Part shown: positions 1-11,800 of the stretch, one piece after another
How positions within the stretch are numbered: position 1 is the stretch's first letter
Layout of the letters: each line of letters starts with the position of its first letter
Source: Hippopus hippopus
Lineage: Eukaryota > Mollusca > Bivalvia > Cardiida > Cardiidae
Direction of reading: 5' to 3'
NCBI GenBank assembly: GCA_946811185.2
Contig: OX328109.1
Coordinates: 682,001 to 746,000 of the forward strand
Length of the DNA stretch: 64,000 nt
Notes under the pieces: model-generated
What the model was told of the DNA's origin: nothing
Database searches by the model: none
What the model saw: the letters and a program-made list of their open reading frames with translations, nothing else
Position numbers and translations under genes: made by a program

Positions 1-134
1 GGGCATAGCTAGCGCAAGATAAAGTAAACGCAATTAAAGTAATACCGAAAGTATTTCACGAGGCGTAACGCGCCGAGTTGGGGTTGGGGTCTATGGGCCT
101 CCCCTAGGAAAATTTCTTAAATTGTAGAAGCTAC

Positions 135-197
135 TTGGTGGCCTCTGGTGACGTTTGGTGGTCTCTGGTGACGTTTGGTGGTCTCTGGTGACGTTTT
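135..197. repeat. 20-bp tandem repeat, about three units
   Basis: Unit TTGGTGGTCTCTGGTGACGT repeats with one change; a G-tract follows at about 217-232. Confidence 0.85.
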
Positions 198-376
198 TTG
201 GGGAGTTGGGGGCAGGCGGGGGGGGGGGGGGAATTGTCTTCCTTTTCTGTTTTTTTTTGCAAAGTGTACGCAACTACGTTTTTTAATTACAGGCAGCTAC
301 GCCCTTGTAGACCTACGATTCTTTGAAACTAAGAAAGAATTTTGTCTAATAAGCTGGACTACACAAGCGGGCTGTA

Positions 377-423
377 TAGATCCAAGATCAGACTGCACTT
401 TCTGTGCAGTCTGATCTTGATCT
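377..423. repeat. MITE-2 hairpin
   Basis: Inverted arms around AGATCAGACTGCAC with a short central loop. Confidence 0.75.
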
Positions 424-696
424 ATGCCGTTTTCACCCGTGACTCTGAAAGGTCTAAAGCACAAGTATTATCTACGATGTTCAGCCAGCCATTTCGTGAT
501 AGATCTACTTTTTTAACCAAACCGACGATACTTGATAAACGCTGACAAGTGCATCAGAAGCCAGTTTGTAAATAAACACTCTGGTGTAGTATAATGCTAA
601 CGTGATAACATTGTAGACACATTTTTTATTTACCGATACTGGTTCATTCCATTGAAAACATAAACAAAGTAGTTTAAATGCAGTGCTATTTAAATA

Positions 697-964
697 TGAG
701 CCGTTCTCTGGCAAAAGGGGGTTTAATGGACCTTCATGTGTTATGCCGAGTAAGACATCCCATAATTATGGATCAATAATATGAATTTTGTCTTGTAACC
801 CAGAGAATCATGAAGAGCGAGTATGGATGGTCCTTGGACATACAGAAAATTTATAAAGAGCAAAAAGCTTCGACTCATGGCAGCCTGCGGGGATTGCGTA
901 GGCTGAAATAAATCGATACTTTTTGCCTCTACATTAAACCCCCTTTTCACAGAGCATGGCCCAT
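697..964 (+). mobile_element. MITE-3 copy
   Basis: Left end TGAGCCGTTCTCTGGC; right end CAGAGCATGGCCCA. Confidence 0.75.
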
Positions 965-1339
965 ATGATTCGAAACCGTTAAGAGCTAATCGAAAATTAT
1001 TCACCCATTCACCTGTACAACCCCGTCTTTGAATATCGATTGATCCTTATTTATGTCGAGTTATTGCGTTCAGTTCATACTGTTTATTATCTTTTTACAT
1101 CAACTGGGTAAACTTCTAAACAAAACACTTTCATAAGTCCGAAATTCATAATACCCGTCTCGTATTGCCATGGATTTTTTATTTTTATAAGTGACACGAT
1201 ATCAACTTAGAATTATACTGTGCGTTTACGTGCTAAGTCGGTGCAAATGATGATGCACTTTTTGCACTTATTAAGGCTGATAAAGATTTCAGCGGCTCGA
1301 ATGTGCGGTAATTAGAATGTATCGCTTACCTCTTTACTA
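965..1339. other. Nothing recognised
   Basis: AT-rich sequence without coding signal or repeat I can assign. Confidence 0.4.
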
Positions 1340-1587
1340 GTGGACAAAATCTTAGACTTAACCACATTGAAGGCATTTACACGCGACAAATCAAATATGG
1401 TTCAAATTATCTCTAGATATTTTTCTTTTTTAGTTTCTACAATATTTCAACTAGTCTCCTTCTTCAGCGTTATTAAAAGAAGAAATCGTATGTCCAAGAA
1501 ACTTTTAGACGTGATCTTGATAGAACAGGTTTGCTATTGGAAAAAAAAATGCAATCAAATCTGACGCAGACGACCAAACAAAAAAAT

Positions 1588-1795
1588 TTTAGACTAGTCC
1601 AAATTCAAAGCTTTTGCAGACGAAAAGTCAAGGGTGGCTGAAATGATGGGATTTGTTTTAGATATGGTAAAAAACATTGTGAGAAAATGAGAAAATGTTG
1701 GTGACCAGCATTTTCTCCTTTTCCCACAATGTTTTCAAAAGGTTTCTTACTCAGGGTCATTAAAACGCAAGTATTGTTTGGTAAAGGTTAAACTC
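1588..1795 (+). mobile_element. MITE-1 copy
   Basis: Central palindrome at about 1680-1730. Further MITE-1 scraps lie at 1340-1425 and 1797-1885. Confidence 0.8.
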
Positions 1796-2131
1796 CTTCA
1801 CACTTGACAAATTTTAGACTTGTCTAAAACTGAAAGCCTTTTCAGACGTAAATTGAAATTGACTGAAAATATGGATATAAATGAGGCGTATCGATTTAGG
1901 GTAGATACAAGGGAGTTAAGTGCAAATGAAACTTAGACTCAACGCTTTCTTGTGAGTTATTTCCCTTTGACTGTTTTAGTCTTCATCATGTCCGAGTTGA
2001 AGCTAGAAGGGCCAAACTTTTTTTTAACTCTTTCATTACTGAATAAATAAATTGCATTTTCTCAAAGGCTACAAATACAGTTCGGCTGCTAGATCAACAG
2101 ACATTTCAGTCATAATCTATAATAAAGAAAT

Positions 2132-2195
2132 GGACAGTGTCGATCAGAAATCAGACTGCACTTTCTGTGCAGTCTGATCTTGATCTACACTGTCC
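2132..2195. repeat. MITE-2 hairpin
   Basis: Arms GGACAGTGT and ACACTGTCC flank a 14-bp stem around TTTCT. Confidence 0.85.
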
Positions 2196-2284
2196 ACAAA
2201 TGCTTCTAGTGTCGTCGATGGTATGGAAAGAGTTAACGGACATAAACGTATATCTTCTTTACGGTCGCAAAGAAAAATATATTT

Positions 2285-2544
2285 CAGCCATGATCTGGCA
2301 AAAGGGGGTTTGATACTTCTGCATGATGCATAATACCAAAAGTCATCACATGATTATGAATTCATAAAATCCATTTTGTTTAACAACCTTCTTAATCATT
2401 AGGTACACGGGTACTTTAATACGTAGAAAATTGACCAGTAGCAAAATGTTTCGATTCAGGTCAGCCTGTGCGGACTGCGCAGGCTGAGCCTGGTCGATAC
2501 TTTATGCAGACACATTAAACACCCTTTTCACCGAGCATGACTCA
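2285..2544 (+). mobile_element. MITE-3 copy
   Basis: Left end with GGCAAAAGGGGG; internal hairpin GTCAGCCTGTGCGG; right end GAGCATGACTCA. Confidence 0.75.
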
Positions 2545-3469
2545 TATTTAATTGGATTGTTTTACGAGAAATTTTTAATTCTCTTTAAATCAATCAATAT
2601 GTAACAGTCTCAGTTTTCACAGAAATTTCAGCACTTTGATTTAGTAACAACTATTTTTTAAAACAGCACTTTCAGTACTTTGATTGTTGAAGTTGAGCAC
2701 ATTCCTTTTGATTTCCATGTGGGCTTAGTGATTAGTACTCACCTTGCTTTCCTTCGCCTGACAACCAATTTCAGTCATGTCACGCACGAGCGACAAAGTG
2801 ATCTAAAGCTATGTTTAACTTAAAAGTGTAGGATTCAAATCTGGTTCTTCAGTCAGGTCTGAAGATTTAGTATGTAAACGTGCATGAGGACGAGGAATTG
2901 TAGAAATTGTAAGTTGTATTTTACTTACTAGTTAAAACTTGTACTTTTGCTATTTTTGAATACTTCTTTCTGTAAAGATTTATTTGTATTTTGCGTACTA
3001 GGTTAAGATATGTATTTTTGCTTTTCCGAACACATTTTTCTGTATAGACTGACACAAGTAGAGTTTGCTTATTCTTAATTTATTTTGTAACGCCAAAGCA
3101 AGACAAGGACGGTAATTTCATAGCAAGGAAAGGGCTATTTTTAGATGCTTACCCGTTTGACATGAATACATCAATTGTATAATAGAATGTTCATCTCCGC
3201 TCAACCTTCCCTGCATCTACTTACCTTTGTTTCCCTTTTTTCTCTGATACTTTCCTTCCTGTCTTGATTAATGAACTCTTTCCTAACCTTTGACTAGTTT
3301 GCACTAATAATATTTCAGTGGTCGAGAGAGAAGACTGCATGTGTTTGTGTACGGACCTGGCTTACCCTAGTCCGATCAGTTTGATAAATTGGTAAGGAAC
3401 TTGTATGTATTGTTTTTTTTTATCATTGATAGATGATTAAACTTACTTAGTATGGTTCGCATCTTCTGA
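2545..3469. other. Nothing recognised
   Basis: Intergenic AT-rich DNA with no gene or assignable repeat. Confidence 0.4.
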
Positions 3470-3712
3470 GACCAGTCGGTAAGCTCAGTGGTTAGCGTAT
3501 CTGATTCGTGACCTGGAGGTCACAGGTTCGATACCTGATTACGGTAAACTTTTCTTTGCGAGGGTCTCATCTCTTATTCATGTGAGAAAAGCAGTCAGTA
3601 GCTTTGAAAGAATGCTGTTTCAAGGTTCGAGTGAGAAACCCAGGAAACACATGTATAGGTGCACCGGTTGCCTTGGGAATGACTTAAGCTGTAAAATCGA
3701 CGTTAAACTCTC
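3470..3712 (+). mobile_element. SINE-R copy (tRNA-derived)
   Basis: tRNA-like head with A box (TAAGCTCAGTGG) and B box (GGTTCGATACC), then the SINE-R body and a tail related to GACGTTAAACTC. Confidence 0.8.
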
Positions 3713-3879
3713 ATGCAAAGCAGATAAATGTTATTATTTGATACTTACCGTGCTTTTAATTATTGTGTCAATAGATGATTATGTTAATAGCCTTACTACG
3801 ATATTTTATTCATTTGTTACAATGTTTTGCTGTATTTAGATAAACTGTCAATTTTCGGTTTCGTTCAATGTCTGTATTA

Positions 3880-4216
3880 AGTTGCTGACTGTATTTAAAA
3901 TGACTGATATTTCAGTAATTGAAATATTTGTCTTTGGTTGTACCGTCTGCAACTTCATATTGTTTTCAGTCAGATTGCGCTTTACGTGTAAGACTTAAAG
4001 GCTGGAATCTCAAGGTGCTTTATCTTTCTTTTAGGGGACGAGATTCAGACAGTAAGACATTTAGAGATTCAAGAGATTTATAGATTTAAATAGATAGACT
4101 TTGTATAGAACACCCATTTTATTGGACTTATCAAAACTTTATGTAGCACTGCACAGATCGACTTCTCTTTTGCTCCTGCCGCAACAACCCGTAACATTTG
4201 GCGCCCAACGTGGGGC
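3880..4216 (+). mobile_element. LTR retrotransposon 5' fragment with tRNA-Lys-type primer-binding site
   Basis: TGGCGCCCAACGTGGGGC at 4199-4216 matches the primer-binding site complementary to tRNA-Lys(1,2). The sequence just before ends CCCGTAACA, as an LTR 3' end should. The upstream LTR boundary is a guess. No gag, pol or second LTR is recognisable. Confidence 0.6.
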
Positions 4217-5290
4217 CAGGAGTAAAGTGCAGTGACTACAGTTACCAGCTGTGACTCTAAGTTCTTTTCGATCGTGGTGTTCGTGAGAAATTGGTTCTCA
4301 AAGACAGTTGCAAGTACCACAGAGATCGGACCGTCTCATCTTATCGTACCTATGGATGTTCAGTGAACATTCTGCTGTTTTCTCGTGTGAACGAACTTTT
4401 CTACAGTGGGTGCCATACAGATCAGACAGCCTGATCTTGTAATACTTTCGGAACCGAGTTGAAGAGTTTATTGCTACAACGTACACTTAGCACTATAGTG
4501 TTTTAACAGTCTGATCTTATCGTCACAGTATAAAGTTTTGAACTTTTACACTTTTAAGTTGATCTGTGTTCAGTGGAAACCTATTACGTACTCCGATTTC
4601 GTTTGGTAGACGTCAACGCAACCCTTGGTGGACTGGAACTGACCCATACATTTGATGACAGACTTTCACTGGTGGATACAAACGACTTAATCTTCTTCGG
4701 TGGATACTTCAAGAGACACTCACTCAACACTTCAGCGTACGACCGTGCTGGACACTCGAAATACAAGAAACTACCTTTTTAGAAACTGTAAGCTCTAAAA
4801 GTTTGTCATACAGTGTACTGTTATAAACCATCCAGTGTGCTATTGTAAGTGTGAGAGCTGATCTCATTGAATACTAACATTGGAGTGAAGGGTGTATTTT
4901 ATTCTTTCTTTATATCATCTACCCTTTACTCTCTCGAGCAGTATTTCATGAACCTTCTATTATACACCAGTTAAAAACAGCCGTTACATTTGAGTATTGC
5001 AAAAAGAAAACATTTTCAGTAGACTTAGTATTTTGAAGAAGTTTTTCGAATGGCATAGATAAAGACTGGACAGAATGTGTGGTCGTGATAAATCGACGCC
5101 GTCAACTGCAGCGGAAATATTTTTTTAGGCTTCGAAAAAAGGCGAGTCCATTCACTTGTTGGCGAAAAAATATAGACTCCTTTTCAAACGACAGATACCT
5201 TATTCATAATCATCACATTCCAACAATGAACTCAGAAATGCAAGTCAGAATTATCATATTGTAAATAGATACACAAGAATTCGCAACTGC
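4217..5290. other. Possible leader of the LTR element; no coding recognised
   Basis: Unique-looking sequence after the primer site with several GATCAGAC/GTCTGATC short repeats. The reading frame 4573-4782 matches no family I know. May be element leader DNA. Confidence 0.3.
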
Positions 5291-5531
5291 TTAACTCTTA
5301 CAAGTACTCTTTTCCAAACGACAAAATTCTAGACTTCTCCAAATTGAAAGCATTTGCAGACGACAAATTAAATATGGCTCAAATGGTGAGATATGTCTCT
5401 AATAGGGTAGAAATTTTGTGGGAAAAGAAGAAAATGCTGGTTCCCAGCATTTTCTTCTTTTCCCACAATGTTTTCAAAAGTTTTTTTCCGAAAGGGTCAT
5501 TAAAACATGGAATTATGTGGTAAAGGGTTAA
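5291..5531 (+). mobile_element. MITE-1 copy
   Basis: TTAA at both ends. Central arms carry AAGAAG and CTTCTT, a paired variant. A fragment continues to about 5675. Confidence 0.9.
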
Positions 5532-5755
5532 CTCTCTACCAACCGCCAAAATTTTACACATATCCAAATTGAAATAGTTATCCAAATACATATCCGATTT
5601 GAAAGCATTTGCAGACGACAAATTCAATATGACCCCAATGACGGTATTTGTCTTGTATTTAAGTAGCTAAGGGGTTATCATACAGCATTCCATCATCGTT
5701 TGGGTTTCTGGGTACATGCTAGATCTATATTTCAAGGTTAGATGTGTCCGTAACA

Positions 5756-5891
5756 ATGCCGGATAAACATTTAACAATTATTTATTTACTTTTATGCGTT
5801 TTTTCGAGGACAAACGCAACTTTAGGGGATGTCTTTAAATGGGGAGTGGCTACGGCGGCGTACCGGACCGAGGGCGCCTGGAATGTAGACG
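5756..5891 (+). CDS. GH1 gene exon 1 (signal peptide, domain 1 start)
   Basis: Start codon, then a hydrophobic stretch, then [17 protein letters not shown], the GH1 N-terminal motif. The usual substrate-binding Gln of AYQIEG is Arg (R37). Donor GTAAGT, phase 1. The first in-frame ATG that gives a signal peptide was chosen. Confidence 0.9.
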
Positions 5892-8800
5892 GTAAGTTTC
5901 AGTCCGTTTTATTTTGACAATTTTATGTAAAATTTTTAGGTGTTTGGCAGTTTCGATTTCTGTCATCTCACGGCGAACAATATTTCTTGAATTTTTTCTA
6001 CCAGTAACTTCGTCCAGCAACCTTTCAAACTCAAAAAGCCGCCATTTGCTTTCCCTCATAAGCATCGTCGGGGCGAGTACAAATGAATGTCTCCGAATGC
6101 CAGTTAAACTTGAACTTTTGATTAGTCGCATCCGGCACAGTGCACAATAAGTTATTATAACTGTCCAAATATTCATGAAAAGGAGCATCGTAAACGTCTC
6201 ATTTTTGAGACTACGTCGGCGCCATCTTCAAGAAGCCAAGGGTAACGATCAATACGTGACTCTATTCAGAGCCACGCGGCGATCGTCACCCTTGGCTAGC
6301 AAAAGATACGTCGGAGTATCCTCGATTCGGAGGGTAACTCCAGTGTTCCAGTCTTTGTTTTTTTTGTGGTTATGTCTCCGCTATGGCCTGCACAAAAACA
6401 ATCACAAAATAAACATCGGACCTACTCTTCGAATCGAACATAGCGTCAGGGTAACGCCTTCCCTACCTTCAGTCTGAAGGGTTGCTCTGATGTTATTTTT
6501 GTGATTGGTACGCCTTCCCCCGACTCGGTGACTAGCTCCGATTTTTTTTTTTGTGATTGTGTCTCTTGGCCGGAGACACAATCACAGAAACAACATCGGA
6601 GCAGGCCTTCAGACTAAAGATAGGCAACGCCCAACCGTTGGAAAGGAATGACTGACATCACTCCTGAAAAAGAAGACGGCCGAATATACGAGGTAAAATT
6701 TACAGTCATGGAATGAGAAATTTGAAGTCGTCAGTGCAACTATCTATATATGAGCCATGCTCTGGCAAAGAGGGTTCCAGGCATCTCCATGATGCATTAC
6801 ACCAAGCAAGCCATCACAGATATAATTAGTGATAACTCTATGGCCTAGGGCCTCCAAATTTGGCTTGCAGCTTCATATAGTAAACCTCTACTAAGATTAT
6901 CCCACATATAGCCCTGGGATCAAAATTGGCCCCCCACCCTGGGGTCTTAAGTATACATGGGCTAATTGAAAACTAAAAGAATCAGCTGGTTTCAAAATGT
7001 AGGGTCAATGTTTACTAAATTTTGCATATGGCTTCATCTAGTGGATCTGTAGCAAGGTTTTTAAAAGTAAATCCCTGAGGATAACACATTTTACAAAGGT
7101 TTGAATATGTGAAAACTTTAATAATCTTCTTTTAGAACATAAAATCAATATGACTCAAGTTTTATACTGGTCAAGGGAAATAACTCCAGTAATAGTAGAT
7201 ATACAGCTTGTTACCATTTACTGCCCTTGATTTTCAAACTGCAGTTTTAGATGATTGGTATTGGGTATTTAAGTTTTTTGGAATGATAATTTTCAATTTT
7301 CAGTGAGGGTTGATTTATTTTGATGTAAATAATTTTGCTCAGATAAGTGGAATATTCAAAATAAAATAAAATTTCTACCATTTACTTACATGTATTTGTT
7401 CCAGAACTTTACCATTCAGGCCATTGGAAAAAAAATCTGCTTCTAAGTTTTGGAAATCTTCCTGTCAAAGCAAGAGGTCATTGGTATTTAGCATAAATGA
7501 TACTTGATTAGACCTGCTCGTATTCATGGACATAATATTTGCATTTGAAAAAGGTGACAAAATTTCAGACTGGAACAAACTGAAATTAATTGAAGATGGA
7601 ATATGAAATGTGTCTTAAATAATTAAATTTGTCCTAGAAAAGGTGGAAAACATTGTGGGAAAAGAAGAAAAAGGTGGTTACCAGCATTTTCTTCTTTTCC
7701 CACAATGTTTTTCAAGGGCATTCCTTTTCAGGTTCGTTAAAACCCTTTTCCACGCAATCCCTACTTTTAACAACCCCGAGAAAGAAACCTTTTGAAAACG
7801 TTTTGAAAAAGGAGAAAATGCTGGTAGCCACCATTTTCCACTTTTCCAACAATCTTTTCTACCCTGCTGAAAATATTTTTTTTCAGATTTATATTGTCTT
7901 CTGAAAATGCATGCATTCAATTTGTACCAGTCTTAAAATTTTGTCATTTGGTAAAGAGTTTAGAGTTTCACGCTAAATGACCAAAGCTGTTGATGCACCA
8001 TAAACATTCCAAAACATCATAAAACAACATACATTAAGAGTTACTTTCTTAGAAGTGGTTTATACCTTACATTATTTTGATTTGTAATGTTCAGATCGAG
8101 GCCCCAGTATATGGGACACTTTTACACAGACGAGAGGAGGGGATAATGGGAATGATGCGGTAGATGGATATTACAGGAACAAAGATGACATACAACTTCT
8201 CAAAGGCTTCTCGGTAAGGTGTTTAACTCTTTTGAGTCATTTATTTTGTCGTCTGCAAAATGCTTTTAATTTGGATGAGTCTAAAATTTTTGTCGTTTGG
8301 TAAAGAGTAAAACAAAAAATCTTGGCAATAGTAAAAAACCATTTGAAAATATTGTGGGGTGAGGAGAAATTTTTTAATACAAGAATTTTTCCTTTTTTCC
8401 AGCATGTTTCTTATATGTGAAAATAATCGGCTTATTTGTATCAATTTCGAATTTAAAGTCCGCAGATGCTTCTACATTTTCAAACAGCCTGAATTTTGTT
8501 GCTTGAGAAAGAGATACAATTCACTTCAATATGATAAAAAGAAAATTTTTAGATAAGATTGATATGAAAAATTTTGTCATTTTAGCCACCTTTAATTTGT
8601 CGTCGGCAAATGCTTTCAATTTGGACCAATCTAAACTTTTGTCTTATGGTAAAGAGTTAACACCATAATGATTTGTTATTCTTTGTTTTATCTTACAAAT
8701 TATTCCAGGTTGGTTACTACAAATTTTCGATCTCCTGGTCACGTGTTTTTCCTGACGGTACCCTTTCCAGCCTGAATCGAAAAGGCATAGATTACTACCA

Positions 8801-11800
8801 GAACCTCGTAAATGAACTATTAAAGAACAGAATTGAGCCAATCATAGCTCTGTATCATTACGATTTACCACAAGCTTTACAAGACAATGGAGGGTGGCTA
8901 AATGAAACGACGATAACACATTTCGAGAACCATGCAAGATTCATTTTTCGGCAATTGGGACCCAAGGTACGAATTGTAAAACTTGTCATGCTGAATTAAT
9001 TTTTGCATGGTGTTTTATGCTGCTTTCAACGTTATTTAAGTTGTATCATGGTGACAGCTCACATATAGATGTACGTCCAAGGTTTCAACAGTACTTGGCT
9101 AGGGTACTGAAGGGTCTTGCCCAAGGACACTATCTGGAAAAAAACCTGGTGCTTCGAGTGAGGTTTGAACCTGGAGCCTCAGGGTTACAAACCCCACACT
9201 TCACCGAGCAGTGCTGAACTCAAATTATACTGAATAACAACAACTTCAACTACTACTACTACAGCAACAAAAATAGTAATAGTAATGATAATAATTACAG
9301 TAGTAAAGATAACAGGGATAATCATTATCACTGTAGAGACAATCATCATCATTCACAAAAAAACTTACGGCAGTATTTTTTCCTTTTCCTACAATGTTTC
9401 AAAACCTTTCTTTCTCCTGATAGTTAAAAATGTCCAGATTGTACTGTAAAGCGTTAAGCACTGTTATGAGTTGGTTACCAACATTTTCTCCTTTTCCCAC
9501 AATGTTACAAATATGCTTTACTTCTGGGTGGTTACAAGTTGGGATTGTGAGATAAGGGTTTAGCACTAGTACATAACTGATGACATCATCATCTTAATTA
9601 CAGGTCAAACAGTGGATCACCATCTACAACCCTCTGTCAGTTGCCGTTCATGGCTATGGGGACGGATCTTATGCTCCCGGCATCAAAAACAATCCCGGAA
9701 CCGATCCGTATGTTGTGGGACAAAATTTGCTGAAAGCTCACACCAACGTTTACCACATCTATCAAACAGAGTTCAAAGCAACGCAGAAAGGTATGACCTG
9801 GTAACTAACATTTTCTCCTTATCCCACAATGTTTTTCAAAAGTCCTTTAACTCGGGGTTGTAAAAATTTGAAATTATGTGGAAAAGGATCAACTACTTTA
9901 TGAAAATGGGAAGAAAATTTCTACCTTCTTGCAGTCTTACTTTCGTAACATGCAACGACCTGGTCACCCATCCAGGGACTGACCTAATGCATGTTGCTTA
10001 ACTATCATGCAGAGAATAACCCAAACCGCTTCACTGTAAAAGGTAACAATACAGCAAGGCAGGTTTGAAGTGCTTATATATCTAATGTCTCTCAGTGACG
10101 TTATCCTCCCCTATGAGAAGTCTCGACCCTGAGACTTACAAAAAACCAGGGGAACATACAAAGGTAAGACAACTCCAGCTGGGCAGTTGTCATAATCCCA
10201 CTGCTGCCACCAAATGTAACGTGCAACAACCTGGTTACCCATTCAGGCCCTAAACTAATTCATGTTTCTTAAGTAGTCTCAATAATGAGACACTATGGTG
10301 ATTTTTTCATATTTCAGTCAAAAAGTAACATTGCCTTTTGGGACAGTTATCTGTACTACTTACTGAACTATCATGGAGAGAAATACACCAAACCGCAATG
10401 CTGTAAAAGCTAGCTCAGCAGCAAGGCAGCTTTTGAAGTACTTATGCATCTAACCTCTCTCCATGACACTTAAGTCTAAAATTTTTGGTCTTTAGGTAAA
10501 GACTGATAGATCAGTAATTTTCTGGTTACTAAACCCCTGACTAAACAATCCCCTGGTTTCACAATCCTGGGGAAAAAGGCTTTTAAAAACAGCATTTTCT
10601 CCTTTTCCCACAATGTTTTCTACCCTTTCAATAATAAATTCAAACATTATAGAAAGATTTTATTTTTCATCTGCAAATACTTTCAGTTTGGACAAGCACT
10701 AATTTTTGTCATTTGGTAAAGAGTTAAAGTCAAATGAAAGCTCTTATTTTCCTCAAGTTAAACATTTTAACCTTGAACTTCAATGATTTATTTTTACATT
10801 CTTATTTTCTGTAGGTCTCGTTGGCATTGTTTTGAAAGTTGACTCCTTTGTCCCGGCTTCCACAAGCACAGAAGACAATTTGGCCTCTATTCGTGCTCTT
10901 CAATTCAGTCTCGGCTGGTTTGCCGAACCAATTTTTGGACATGGCGATTACCCGGATTCTATGAAGACGACTGTTGGTACTAATAGTCCAGTGGGCTCGA
11001 GGCTTCCAACTTTAACGCAGGGTGACATACAGAAAAATATAAGTAGGTGATTCAGATACTTTTAAAAGGGTCCCTCGAAAAACTAGTAGGTTGTGGTAAT
11101 ATGGAAACCATACAGATGTACCATCATTTTTGTCATTTCCTGTAAATCTTTACCACTTCACCATAAGATAAAATTTTGGACTGATCAAATTGAAAGCATT
11201 TGTAGACGACAAAAAGAATGTAGCTCAAATGGTGATAATTGACTTTGATAGGGTAAAAAACATTGTGGGAAAAGAAGAAAAATGCTGGTTACCAGCATTT
11301 TCTTCTTTTTCCGCAATGTTTTCAAAAGGCCTCTTCCTTAGAGTCATTAGGGCCCCCGCCACTCGGGGCCTTAGAAATTGGTGGCTGCCTTCGCCTCTGT
11401 GGCATATGGGTGGTAAAAGTCCCCAGAAACAGAGGAGACCGATAATAATAAAACTAAAATTAATAAAACAGGTCCAAAATAATTCAATTCAAAGTAAATA
11501 CTAGAAAAAATATGACAATAACAAAATCAACCTAAATATGAAAATAAAAATACTAAAGTCAATTCGATTAAATATTTCCAGAAAAAAATTAACAAACCCA
11601 AAATTAAAACATAAAAGTGGCTGAAGAACAAGACAAATTAAGATCAAATGATTTCCAAAACAAATTTTTCATTCCAAAAGTGATTTTTTATTTTTTCATT
11701 TTTTGAAGTCATATCTTTCCTATACACTTTCCTGTCTCATATACTAACATGCTCATTTGTGTGTGTATCATCTGTGCCAGTGGGTAGCACACTGGACGAA

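Noticed and set aside
4573..4782. 69-codon plus-strand frame after the tRNA-Lys primer site as gag
   Set aside because: No zinc knuckle, capsid or other retroelement motif.
7653..7904. Recurrent short frames rich in '[10 protein letters not shown]'
   Set aside because: They recur wherever MITE-1 occurs and are translations of its palindrome.
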